Assembly: GCA_050949415.1 (NCBI GenBank)
Contig: JBMNFR010000009.1
Coordinates: forward strand, 310,001-374,000
DNA: 64,000 nucleotides
Direction: 5' to 3'
From: JAAZKI01 sp012799905
Lineage (GTDB): Bacteria; Verrucomicrobiota; Lentisphaeria; Oligosphaerales; Oligosphaeraceae
Shown here: positions 17,356 to 25,124 of the stretch, piece after piece
Layout of the letters: the number at the start of each line of letters is the position of its first letter
Position numbering within the stretch: position 1 is the first letter of the stretch
Translations under genes and position numbers: made by a program
The notes under the pieces: generated by a model
Seen by the model: only the letters and a program-made list of their open reading frames with translations
Database searches by the model: none
What the model was told of the DNA's origin: nothing

Positions 17356-18873
17356 ATGCGCCGTCTTGTCCCTTCTTTGCTTTTTGTCGCCGCTTTGGCG
17401 GCCTCAGCCCTTGAATTAAGCCTGTTCCCGGACCCGCTGAACAACAGCTACTCGCCGCTTTTGCGCTTGCCGCCGGAGGCCCAGCCGTCCTTGGCCTTGT
17501 CAGCCGCCCGGGGCGAAGCCGTCTACGCCGCCCTGATGCTTTTCAATCCTGGCCCGCAAACCGCCTATGTCCGCATCCAGGCCGACGATTTTCCTGCTTC
17601 GGCTTTGACCCTGCGGGAAGCGGCGCACATCCGCGCCAGCTTTGGGCAGCTGGTTGCAGACGTCCTGCCTATCCTCAGCCAAGATGGCATTGTCGTCATC
17701 CCCGCAGGGGAAAACCGCCAACTTTTCGTAGACCTAGACACCAGGTCGCTACCTGCCGGGACGTGCGCCGGCGTCATCCGTTGCACGGATACATCCAGCC
17801 TCAAGTCTGTCGAATGTCAGCTGACCGTACGTATCAGCGGCGTCCTCGCCCTGCCCTCGCGCCATCCGCTTTCGGTGCTCGTCTGGGACTGCAGCCTCTA
17901 CGGCACTACCGGCGAATTAGCCACGAACATCCTTAATGAACTGACCGGAAATTATGTCAACACCTTCCATGTTTTGGAGCGGGCGTCAGCCTGCTTCAAC
18001 GCCACCGGCGACATGGTCGAGCCACCTGATTTCAGTGCCCTTGACGCCCGCCTCGACTTGCTCCAGGGCAAGGGCCTGCTCATGCTGAGATGCGCGGCGC
18101 CAAACCTGCAAGTCCCACCCAAAGGCGCACTCAAGATCACGACCGAAGCCGGAGCCAAGGCCTATGGCCAGTGGACCAAGGCACTTGTCGAACACCTGAA
18201 GCAGCGCGACCTCTCCTGCGAAGACTTCTATCTTTATATTTATGACGAAAACCTGCGTGATGACTTCTACGCAGCAGCCTGCGCCGCCAAGGCGGCCGTC
18301 CCGGATATACGCATCTACGCCGACCCTTGCAGCAGCACGAAGCAGGAGGAAGTCACCCGGGCGCTTGAGGCTCGTTGCGTTGACTACCTGCAATACCACG
18401 CCGGATGGTTTCAGCACATGACACCAGAACTGGAAAAAACATCCCGCGAGCAGGTCGCGATTATGTCCACCTATTGGTGCCCTGTCCATCATAAGCGCTT
18501 ATCGCCAAGCTCCTTTTACCGTCGCATGGGGGCGTTTGCTTTCCAAAAGAACCTAACCGGCGTCGGTTTCTGGGCAGCATTAGGCTTAGCTGGCGATACT
18601 TGGGGGACGCCGCTGGACGATTTCCGCAAGTCTGCCTCGCCGGTCGCCATCTATCCGGCCGGAGATGTCACCGTCATGCCCTCACGACGATGGAAAGGCT
18701 TCCGAGCCGGATTGGATGACTTTCTGTTCTTCCAAGCACTTGAGCAGCACTTTGATTCACCGCGTCGAACCGAACTGCTCAGCAAGGCCTACGCCGCTGC
18801 GGAAAACCGCCTGAACCCTGCGGAAGCGGCCCGTCTCCGCCTTGATATCATTACATTGCTGGAGGGTAAATAA
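17356..18873 (+). CDS. Secreted DUF4091-type protein, probable glycosidase-like
   Basis: A 505-aa exported protein. The signal peptide is MRRLVPSLLFVAALAASA. A beta-sandwich N-terminal half with PAGENRQLFVDLDT resembles the bacterial-alpha-mannosidase-like Ig part. A TIM-barrel-like region then ends in the DUF4091 hallmark WKGFRAGLDDFLFFQALEQ. The same C-terminal hallmark occurs in the 875-aa protein at 25125. The frame opens at a TTG at 17305, but I prefer ATG 17356 because the signal peptide starts there, although no clear ribosome site is seen. It is followed after three bases by the next secreted protein, so the two are probably co-transcribed. Substrate unknown. Confidence 0.65.
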   Translation: MRRLVPSLLFVAALAASALELSLFPDPLNNSYSPLLRLPPEAQPSLALSAARGEAVYAALMLFNPGPQTAYVRIQADDFPASALTLREAAHIRASFGQLVADVLPILSQDGIVVIPAGENRQLFVDLDTRSLPAGTCAGVIRCTDTSSLKSVECQLTVRISGVLALPSRHPLSVLVWDCSLYGTTGELATNILNELTGNYVNTFHVLERASACFNATGDMVEPPDFSALDARLDLLQGKGLLMLRCAAPNLQVPPKGALKITTEAGAKAYGQWTKALVEHLKQRDLSCEDFYLYIYDENLRDDFYAAACAAKAAVPDIRIYADPCSSTKQEEVTRALEARCVDYLQYHAGWFQHMTPELEKTSREQVAIMSTYWCPVHHKRLSPSSFYRRMGAFAFQKNLTGVGFWAALGLAGDTWGTPLDDFRKSASPVAIYPAGDVTVMPSRRWKGFRAGLDDFLFFQALEQHFDSPRRTELLSKAYAAAENRLNPAEAARLRLDIITLLEGK

Positions 18874-18876
18874 ACC

Positions 18877-19965
18877 ATGCGGTATCTTCTTTTGCCCCTA
18901 CTGCTTGCTCTCCTACTGGCGACTCCGTCCACACTTTTCTCCCAGACGGCGTCCAGCCGCTATGATGGCACGTTCCGCCTCACGGCCGGCCCCAACGAGC
19001 AATCACCTGCCCGGCTGCTGAGCGAAATCGCATACGAGGGCAATGTCAGCGTCGACGGCGACGAGCTGGTCATCAGCGGTGGTGGCGACAGCAAGCTGCC
19101 CCGAGCGACTATCCGCCTAGACGACAGCTGCCTGGACAAATATTTCAAGCTGACCGTGATGGCCCGCGGCAGTGACCACACCACGCAAATCATGCTGACC
19201 GAAGGCTTCCGCTGGGGTTCGCACGATCAGGTGCAGCGTCATATTCGCAGGCGTTTGCAGGCCAGGGAGAACTTCGCCACTACCACCATCTTTTTCCATG
19301 TGGCGAGCCTGCCGTTTTATCTCAATTTCGGCATCTATCCCCATAACAGCCCTGAGCAATACATGCGGGTGAAATCATTCACGCTCCAGGAAATTGATGT
19401 TCAGACCTACTTACGGCAAACCGGTCAAGACGAAATCCCTGTCACTGATCGTAAACGCTTCGTCTGCGTTCGCGACGCCCTGGCGCAGTTCATTAGCAAT
19501 GCCGAACGTCTGCTCGCGGCTGGTTTTTTGCCGGCGCCGTTGCAAGAAATCGTCCGCGCCAACGCTGTCAAAGCATCTGGCCTCACGCTGGAGGATTCCC
19601 CGGCGTCGCAGGAAGCCGCCGATCCGGTGCTGTCAGCGTGTGAGACTTTCGGCGTCATGCTTGGCCAGGCGCTGGCGCCAGCGAGTATCCCAGCGACGGC
19701 TGAACCTGTCCGCCTGACCCTCTTCAACCTGCATTCGCCGCACTCGGTCTGGGCGCGTTTTGAAGCCGACATCCCTGGCGTGGAATACCGCGTGGTCACG
19801 CCCAGCGGCGAAAAATACCGCCTCAATCAGGGTCATCTTGCCATTGTTCCGTCCTCAGAGCCGGCCATCATCGAAGTCACCGGACTGGCCGCGCCTGGGT
19901 GCCTGACCGTCTTCCCGCTTGACCATCACGGCAAAAACACCGTCACCACCATCGCTGTCCACTGA
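18877..19965 (+). CDS. Secreted protein of unknown family
   Basis: A 362-aa protein with a clear signal peptide (MRYLLLPLLLALLLATPS, cleavage probably after FSQ or nearby). It is otherwise beta-rich with no cysteine pattern or catalytic motif that I recognise. The middle has a helical part around VRANAVKASGLTL. The last ~90 residues look like an Ig-like fold. Its start lies three bases after the stop of the DUF4091 protein, pointing to an operon and shared job outside the cell. Its stop codon abuts the stop codon of the convergent gene with no base between them (19963-19968), so the two transcripts must overlap at the 3' end. Confidence 0.7.
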   Translation: MRYLLLPLLLALLLATPSTLFSQTASSRYDGTFRLTAGPNEQSPARLLSEIAYEGNVSVDGDELVISGGGDSKLPRATIRLDDSCLDKYFKLTVMARGSDHTTQIMLTEGFRWGSHDQVQRHIRRRLQARENFATTTIFFHVASLPFYLNFGIYPHNSPEQYMRVKSFTLQEIDVQTYLRQTGQDEIPVTDRKRFVCVRDALAQFISNAERLLAAGFLPAPLQEIVRANAVKASGLTLEDSPASQEAADPVLSACETFGVMLGQALAPASIPATAEPVRLTLFNLHSPHSVWARFEADIPGVEYRVVTPSGEKYRLNQGHLAIVPSSEPAIIEVTGLAAPGCLTVFPLDHHGKNTVTTIAVH

Positions 19966-20757
19966 TCACGCCAGTGCTTCGACGGCTGCGGCCGTGCATT
20001 CGGCAAAGCATGGCATGGCCGCGTCATGGCCGCCGTCCGGGATTTCCCGGTAGTTGAAGTTCGCCTTGTTCGCCAGGAGCGCTGCCAGGGCGCGCGATTC
20101 GGAGACCGGGATAATGGGATCAGCATCACCATGCCTGAGCCAGACAGGCATGGTCAGCCGGTCAGCCAGAGCGCAGGCCGAATGGCGAGCCAGCAACGCT
20201 TGGTCATGGCGATACGCTGACATGATGGCGTCGGCGATTTGTTGGCATATCGGCAAAGGCTGTTCCACGCACCACGCGGCATAGCGCGCCAAGTCGGTGG
20301 CAGGGCTGTTCGCCACCACCGCATCGACCATCTCCGGGCGCCTAGCCGCAAAAATCAGATTGCTGGTTCCGCCCATGGAGCCGGAGGCGAGGATGATTTT
20401 CCGCCAGCCGTAGGTCGCTTTGGCGAAATCAATCAAATCGGCCAGCTCCTGCTCGGCTGGCGGCGCCATCCAGGCGTTTCCCCGCAGGTTCGGGGTCATG
20501 ATGCCGAGACCAAACGAACGCAAAAACCCGGCGTTGTGCTTCACATCGGGGCGGGTGTAAAGCTGATCCCCGGTGCTGCCATGGCCATGAATGACCACGA
20601 TTCCGATACCGGACGGCGCCGGCGGATAGACCAAGGCCCAATCGCGTCCCTGGGGACAGCCGGGGCTGTCATATTCCAGGCGCAATAATCCGCGCGGCGG
20701 CAAACCAGCGGCTTTTTCCAGCTTCGGGTTAGTCTCAACTTGGAGCCCTTTCAGCAT
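19966..20757 (-). CDS. Alpha/beta hydrolase (dienelactone hydrolase/peptidase-like)
   Basis: A 263-aa cytoplasmic serine hydrolase. The oxyanion-type IGIVVIHGHGSTG, the nucleophile elbow ASGSMGGTS, the acid in HGDADPIIPV and the His in GGHDAAM give a complete Ser-Asp-His triad. No signal peptide is present. Its ATG overlaps the stop codon of the upstream aminotransferase (ATGCTGA), so translation is likely coupled and the substrate may be related to the product of that enzyme. Esterase or lactonase activity is the family expectation. The substrate is unknown. Confidence 0.82.
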   Translation of the reverse strand: MLKGLQVETNPKLEKAAGLPPRGLLRLEYDSPGCPQGRDWALVYPPAPSGIGIVVIHGHGSTGDQLYTRPDVKHNAGFLRSFGLGIMTPNLRGNAWMAPPAEQELADLIDFAKATYGWRKIILASGSMGGTSNLIFAARRPEMVDAVVANSPATDLARYAAWCVEQPLPICQQIADAIMSAYRHDQALLARHSACALADRLTMPVWLRHGDADPIIPVSESRALAALLANKANFNYREIPDGGHDAAMPCFAECTAAAVEALA

Positions 20758-22013
20758 ATTGCCAGGCCTTTCTGCAACCTCTCCACGATGGCTTCGGCGT
20801 CTTGTTCAGTCATCCGTGGTGAAATGCCGATCACTCCCAGCCGCCGCATGATAGCACGGGTTTGAGGCCAGGAATCGACGGTGTATTGCGGCCGCTCTTT
20901 CACAAACGGACAACGGAACGGACATCCTTCCTCTGTCGCGGTTTTTTCCTCCAAAATGTGCTCCCAGTTCCAGGCCATGTGCCAATCGCGAACCCCGGTG
21001 GTGTCTTTCAAGGCATTGCCGCCGACCAGTCGCGCTTTCTGTGCCCGCACCGCATAGTCTTCATCATCAAACAGCATCGCCAGATTAGAGCCGCAGACGC
21101 CGTTCTCATCTGCCGGCGCCAGCCACTTGATACCAGGCGGCAGGGACAGGCTATTCTTGATCTGGTGATAGCGCTCCCGCATCCGGGCAATAGTCCAGTC
21201 CAGACGCCGCAGCTGAGCCAGGCCAACAGCGGCCGCCAATTCATTCATACGGTAATTCTCGCCACAGAACAGCTCACCGGACATGCGTTCTCGACCGTAC
21301 CGGTCCGGCCGCCAGCAAGCAGCGGTGTCGTGGTAGCTCTGCGCGCGGGTATAGTAGAAATCATCGTTGGTCAGCAATGCGCCGCCTTCGCCAGTGCCCA
21401 TGATCTTGTAGGCATCAAAACTGATGCAGCCAAAATCGCCCCACGTGCCCAAGTAGCGCCCCTGGAACGAACCGCCGCAAGCCTGAGCAGCATCCTCAAT
21501 CACCACCAAATTATGCTTCTTCGCCAGTGCGCACAGAGCATCCATGCGCGCCGGATGCCCGAGCATGTGGACGGGTATGATCGCCTTTGTCCGCGGCGTG
21601 ATCAGACGCTCGGTCGCGGCCGGACACATTGACAGCGTCTCATCAATCTCCGCAATGACCGGAATCGCCTTTGCCACCACGACGGCCGAAGCCGTGGCAA
21701 AAAACGTGTAGGCCGGCACGATGACTTCATCGCCAGGTCCGACGCCGGCTGCGACCAGGGCCGCAATCAGGGCGCTGGTGCCGGAATTGACGGCCAAGAC
21801 ATGCTTGACGCCGACATGGGCCGCGAAACGCTTCTCCAGCTCGGCCGTCTTGCTGCGCGGGTTGTAATAACGGAAAAACACGCCGCCATCAGGGCCGTTA
21901 GGGTCTTCCAGCAAAAGGCAGCGGATTTTCGCCGCAGTAACCGGGGAGACATTGAAGACGTCAAGGAGTTCCATGATTTCTTCCACGCCGTACTTGGGGT
22001 CTGTTGTGCTCAT
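20751..22013 (-). CDS. DegT/DnrJ/EryC1/StrS family PLP aminotransferase
   Basis: A 420-aa fold-type I aminotransferase, usually acting on keto sugars. NSGTSALIAAL binds PLP phosphate, the VVIEDAAQACGG stretch provides the Asp that pairs with the pyridine nitrogen, and SFDAYKIMGTGEGG holds the PLP lysine (Lys203). The start has AAGGAGATGGACA ahead of ATG. It is the first gene of a two-gene minus-strand unit with the hydrolase, divergent from an AraC regulator 270 bases away. No other nucleotide-sugar genes are near, so a catabolic or small-molecule role is as likely as cell-surface sugar synthesis. Confidence 0.87.
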   Translation of the reverse strand: MSTTDPKYGVEEIMELLDVFNVSPVTAAKIRCLLLEDPNGPDGGVFFRYYNPRSKTAELEKRFAAHVGVKHVLAVNSGTSALIAALVAAGVGPGDEVIVPAYTFFATASAVVVAKAIPVIAEIDETLSMCPAATERLITPRTKAIIPVHMLGHPARMDALCALAKKHNLVVIEDAAQACGGSFQGRYLGTWGDFGCISFDAYKIMGTGEGGALLTNDDFYYTRAQSYHDTAACWRPDRYGRERMSGELFCGENYRMNELAAAVGLAQLRRLDWTIARMRERYHQIKNSLSLPPGIKWLAPADENGVCGSNLAMLFDDEDYAVRAQKARLVGGNALKDTTGVRDWHMAWNWEHILEEKTATEEGCPFRCPFVKERPQYTVDSWPQTRAIMRRLGVIGISPRMTEQDAEAIVERLQKGLAIC

Positions 22014-22280
22014 TGTCCATCTCCTTGTTTGGGAACATCCTGTTCAAAACCGGAACTTGTCATCGCCAATGCTTTTTCCTTCGTCTATACTGTAACCGCC
22101 TGCCGCCCGCCCTGCAATCGTCGTCCTTTGCCGAATGCACGGATAATATATGGATAAAACCACGATGCGCTTGCCTTCCGGGGCAGCGTCGATATATTCT
22201 GGATATCATCCTTCCATGTGTTGCACCGACCGTTTCCGGCGTTTTTTCGCATCCATCCAACTGATTGGAACGCCGTCATA

Positions 22281-23210
22281 ATGTTGTTCACCGACGCCTT
22301 AACCGCCCTGCTGCATGCCTTGCGGGACAGCGGCGCCAGCTATTACGGCGCGGCGGACGCCCCGGATGGCACGCTGCCGGCCGCCCGTTTTTCATCGCCC
22401 TACTATCCGGCCCAATCGCATCAGACGCACGTAGAAATGATCAGCCTGATGACCGGGCAGGCGGCGTTCCAGATCAATTCGTCCTGGTTCAAAGTCGACA
22501 CCCCGCGGCCGCACATCCTTCTATGCGGGGCCGAGCACACAGAGCATTATCTTGCCCCGGAGCTGCCCTACCGCCTGTTCTGGGTCTCAGTGGCGCCGAC
22601 TGGCCTCAACCTCCATCAGACGTTCTACAGCCAAACTTCGGGTTATGGACAATCCGCCGCCCGACTGCATCTCAACCCGCCGGTTGCGCCGCGGCTCTGG
22701 GCCTGCGCCGACACCGCGCGTCCAGACACCGCCCGATTCCACTACCTGCTGATGGAGGCCATCGACTACTCTCTGCAACACGGCGTTATGGCGCCCGACA
22801 ACTACCAGGCGGATATCCTCACCCAAATCAAGCAATACCTCGATGATTACTACTGGCGGGAAATCACGTTGGATGACCTCGGCAAGATGACCCACTATTC
22901 GCCAGGGCATCTGAACGCCATCTTTCTCCGTCATTTTGGCCAGCCCATCTACACTTATCTATGCCAAGTCCGGCTTCAGCATGCCGCCCGTCTCCTGCAA
23001 TCCGGCAGGATGTCCATCAAAAACGTCGCCGCTGCCGTTGGCTTCCAGGATCAGTGTTATTTCAGCCGTTATTTCCGCAAGCATTTCGGATATCCGCCGT
23101 CGCAGGCTGCCGGTCGCGCAGGGGTGAAGTCTCCCGCCGCCCAACAAGCCATGCGTTCACCATCGTCAACAAGGAGAAGGCCATGCAGTATTTCGCCGTC
23201 AACACAATGA
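22281..23210 (+). CDS. AraC-family transcriptional regulator
   Basis: A 309-aa regulator. Residues 1-160 are a cupin-like sensing domain (LLCGAEHTEHYLAPELPYRLFW is typical). The C-terminal ~100 residues hold two helix-turn-helix motifs: LDDLGKMTHYSPGHLNAIF and IKNVAAAVGFQDQCYFSRYF. The second shows the conserved AraC recognition pattern. An ATG at 22281 with GGAA upstream is preferred over the TTG at 22218. The end overlaps the next gene by 28 bases, so regulator and amidohydrolase are co-expressed. It probably responds to a sugar-like compound and controls this operon and perhaps the divergent aminotransferase unit. Confidence 0.9.
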   Translation: MLFTDALTALLHALRDSGASYYGAADAPDGTLPAARFSSPYYPAQSHQTHVEMISLMTGQAAFQINSSWFKVDTPRPHILLCGAEHTEHYLAPELPYRLFWVSVAPTGLNLHQTFYSQTSGYGQSAARLHLNPPVAPRLWACADTARPDTARFHYLLMEAIDYSLQHGVMAPDNYQADILTQIKQYLDDYYWREITLDDLGKMTHYSPGHLNAIFLRHFGQPIYTYLCQVRLQHAARLLQSGRMSIKNVAAAVGFQDQCYFSRYFRKHFGYPPSQAAGRAGVKSPAAQQAMRSPSSTRRRPCSISPSTQ

Positions 23211-24778
23211 TTGGCAAAGGCGCCTACGCCGTGCCAGAGTTCCCCACCGCCGCCAGCCTCCTGGAGCATCTTGACTACCTGGGCATTGACCGTGCCATCG
23301 TCTATTCCGTAGAAGCACGCGATGCCTCGCCATATCTTGGCAATCAAGCCTTACTGGAAGCGATTGCGCCCTACCGCGACCGCCTTTTTCCAGCCTTTGT
23401 AATCACTCCGTCGAACACCTTTGAAAACGGCGTCATCGCCTGGCTGCGACAGCAGGCCGCAGACGGACTGCGCGTTTTCCGTCTTTGTCCAGACATCTGC
23501 CGTTTTCCCATCCGGCAAATCGAGCGGGTTCTGACCGAACTGGCGGAATTTGAACCGCTGCTTCTTTTCGACTCTCGCTTCGCTGGCACGGAAGGCCACT
23601 TCCGAGACATCGAGGAGCTGGCGACCCGCTACCCCTCCATCCGCGTCGTCATCTGCCAGCAGATGTGGGGCGGATTCACCAATGCGCTTGACCTGATGTG
23701 GCGCTGCCCCAACGTCTATCTCGACATTTCCTGGCTGCACATGCGGGATACGATTGAGCTGGTTCGAAACCATTTCGGCATTGAGCGACTGCTGTTCGGC
23801 ATTGGCTATCGGTCGCACTACGGCGCCGCCATTGGCGCCCTCGCGCAGGCGCGAATTTCACCTGCTGAACGCGAACTGATTGCGCATGGCAACCTGGAGA
23901 GGCTGCTGAACCTCGCGCCCCTGCCCGCAAAACTGGCGCCGGAACACCCGCTCCTGGAAAAGAAGCCGCTCTGGAGAGCCTTCAAGGCTGGCAAGCGACT
24001 GGAAAACGTCACCATCTACGATGCGCACGGCCATAACGGCCCGCATGCCAGAGGATGGGTTCTGGAGGTGCCAGACACGCCGGAAATCATGGACGTATTA
24101 GTCGAACGCATGGACCAATACGGCGTCGAAAAACTGTTCGTCTCAGACGGCAAGGCACTGTTTGGCGACATCCTCGCCGAAAACCGCCGCGCCGAACTAC
24201 TCGCCGCCCGCCACCCAGGACGATTCCACGGATACTTCGTCTATAACCCACTCTATGCCAACGAGATCACAGAAGACATCCTCGACGATTTTTTCCGGCG
24301 CGACTACTTCGTCGGCTTCAAAATTCTGCCCAGCTACTGGCAGATCACGGTCGACTCCGAGCGGTTCCAGCCGGTCTGGGAGTACGCCGAAAAACATCAT
24401 CTGCCGGTTCTGATTCACACCTGGAACGACAGGTACTGCTCACCGGCCATGCTGACGCCGGTCGTGCCCCGCTATCCCAACGTCAAATTTATCCTCGGCC
24501 ATTCTGGCGGCGGCACGCCCGGGCGCTTGGAGGCCGAAGCCCTGGCACTCCAATTCCCAAATGTCTACCTGGAATTCTGCGGCACATTCTGTTCCGATCG
24601 GCCGTGGCACCTGGCCATTGACAAACTCGGCATTGACCGGTTTCTTTTTGGCTCGGACACTGACGCGCACAACCAAGCCTACGAACTGGCGGCCTTCCTG
24701 TCAATGCCCTTGCCTGACAGCGAGCTAATGCCGGCGCTGTCCGCCAATATCATCCGCATCATGCAAGACCGGCGATGA
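23183..24778 (+). CDS. Tandem amidohydrolase-2 protein with degenerate first domain
   Basis: A 531-aa protein with two consecutive amidohydrolase-2 (TIM-barrel) domains. The second domain (about 275-531) has the metal set: DAHGHN (His282, His284), LIHTW, FILGHSGGG and FLFGSDTD. In the first domain the equivalent positions read AVNTMI, LLFDSR, VVICQQMWGG and LLFGIGY, so every expected ligand is replaced. I infer a pseudoenzyme half that may serve structure or regulation. AAGGAGAAGG just before ATG 23183 fixes the start inside the end of the AraC gene. It is probably a hydrolase or decarboxylase of a small ring or carboxylate substrate. Reaction unknown. Confidence 0.82.
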   Translation: MQYFAVNTMIGKGAYAVPEFPTAASLLEHLDYLGIDRAIVYSVEARDASPYLGNQALLEAIAPYRDRLFPAFVITPSNTFENGVIAWLRQQAADGLRVFRLCPDICRFPIRQIERVLTELAEFEPLLLFDSRFAGTEGHFRDIEELATRYPSIRVVICQQMWGGFTNALDLMWRCPNVYLDISWLHMRDTIELVRNHFGIERLLFGIGYRSHYGAAIGALAQARISPAERELIAHGNLERLLNLAPLPAKLAPEHPLLEKKPLWRAFKAGKRLENVTIYDAHGHNGPHARGWVLEVPDTPEIMDVLVERMDQYGVEKLFVSDGKALFGDILAENRRAELLAARHPGRFHGYFVYNPLYANEITEDILDDFFRRDYFVGFKILPSYWQITVDSERFQPVWEYAEKHHLPVLIHTWNDRYCSPAMLTPVVPRYPNVKFILGHSGGGTPGRLEAEALALQFPNVYLEFCGTFCSDRPWHLAIDKLGIDRFLFGSDTDAHNQAYELAAFLSMPLPDSELMPALSANIIRIMQDRR

Positions 24779-24784
24779 TAGATT

Positions 24785-24868
24785 AGGGGCGAGGGGCGAG
24801 GGGCGAGGGGCGAGGGGCGAGGGGCGAGGGGCGAGGGGCGAGGGGCGAGGGGCGAGGGGCGAGGGGCT
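24785..24868 (+). repeat. GGGGCGA heptamer array
   Basis: Eleven full copies of GGGGCGA in exact 7-nt register from 24786, then a partial copy. The array starts 8 bases after the stop codon at 24778, with the G-rich strand in sense. A shorter patch follows at 24961-24976. Confidence 0.95.
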
Positions 24869-24957
24869 GAATGCTGAATGTTGAATGCTGAATGTTGAAT
24901 GTTGAATGCTGAGGCGCATTTCATAATTCATAATTCATAATTCATAATTCATAATTC
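24868..24957 (+). repeat. Two further 7-nt repeats: GAATGCT-type and CATAATT-type
   Basis: 24868-24912 holds seven GAATG(C/T)T units. After GAGGCGCATTT comes a run of CATAATT (24922-24957, five units). The same sequence in the same order, but with fewer units, recurs at 58422-58466. Confidence 0.9.
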
Positions 24958-24983
24958 GTAAGGGGCGAGGGGCGAGCTTGGAC

Positions 24984-25032
24984 TACACCGTCCACACCGT
25001 CCACACCGTCCACCATGTCCACCACGTCCACT
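24984..25032 (-). repeat. CACCGTCCA 9-nt microsatellite
   Basis: Five 9-nt units (CACCGTCCA, then CCATGTCCA and CCACGTCCA variants), belonging to the GTCCAC family. They lie near the 3' end of the minus-strand gene at 25125. Confidence 0.85.
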
Positions 25033-25059
25033 GTGACCTTATAGGCGAGGAAACGCGTA

Positions 25060-25092
25060 GGGGAGGAAAAGACCTGCTGCCTTTTTCTCCCC
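25060..25092 (-). terminator. Hairpin, probable terminator of the gene ending at 25125
   Basis: Arms 25060-25071 and 25081-25092 pair over 12 bp with one G-T wobble and a 9-base loop. The downstream flank on the minus strand lacks a T run. The sequence between hairpin and gene resembles that between the terminator at 2568 and its gene, which supports a 3'-end role. Confidence 0.55.
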
Positions 25093-25124
25093 TCGCAAAA
25101 TTCAACTATGCTTTTCAGGCGAGC

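Noticed and set aside
22961..23182. 74-residue N-terminal extension of the tandem amidohydrolase
   Set aside because: It overlaps the AraC helix-turn-helix coding region, is Arg/Ser-rich, and a perfect AAGGAG site precedes the internal ATG at 23183.
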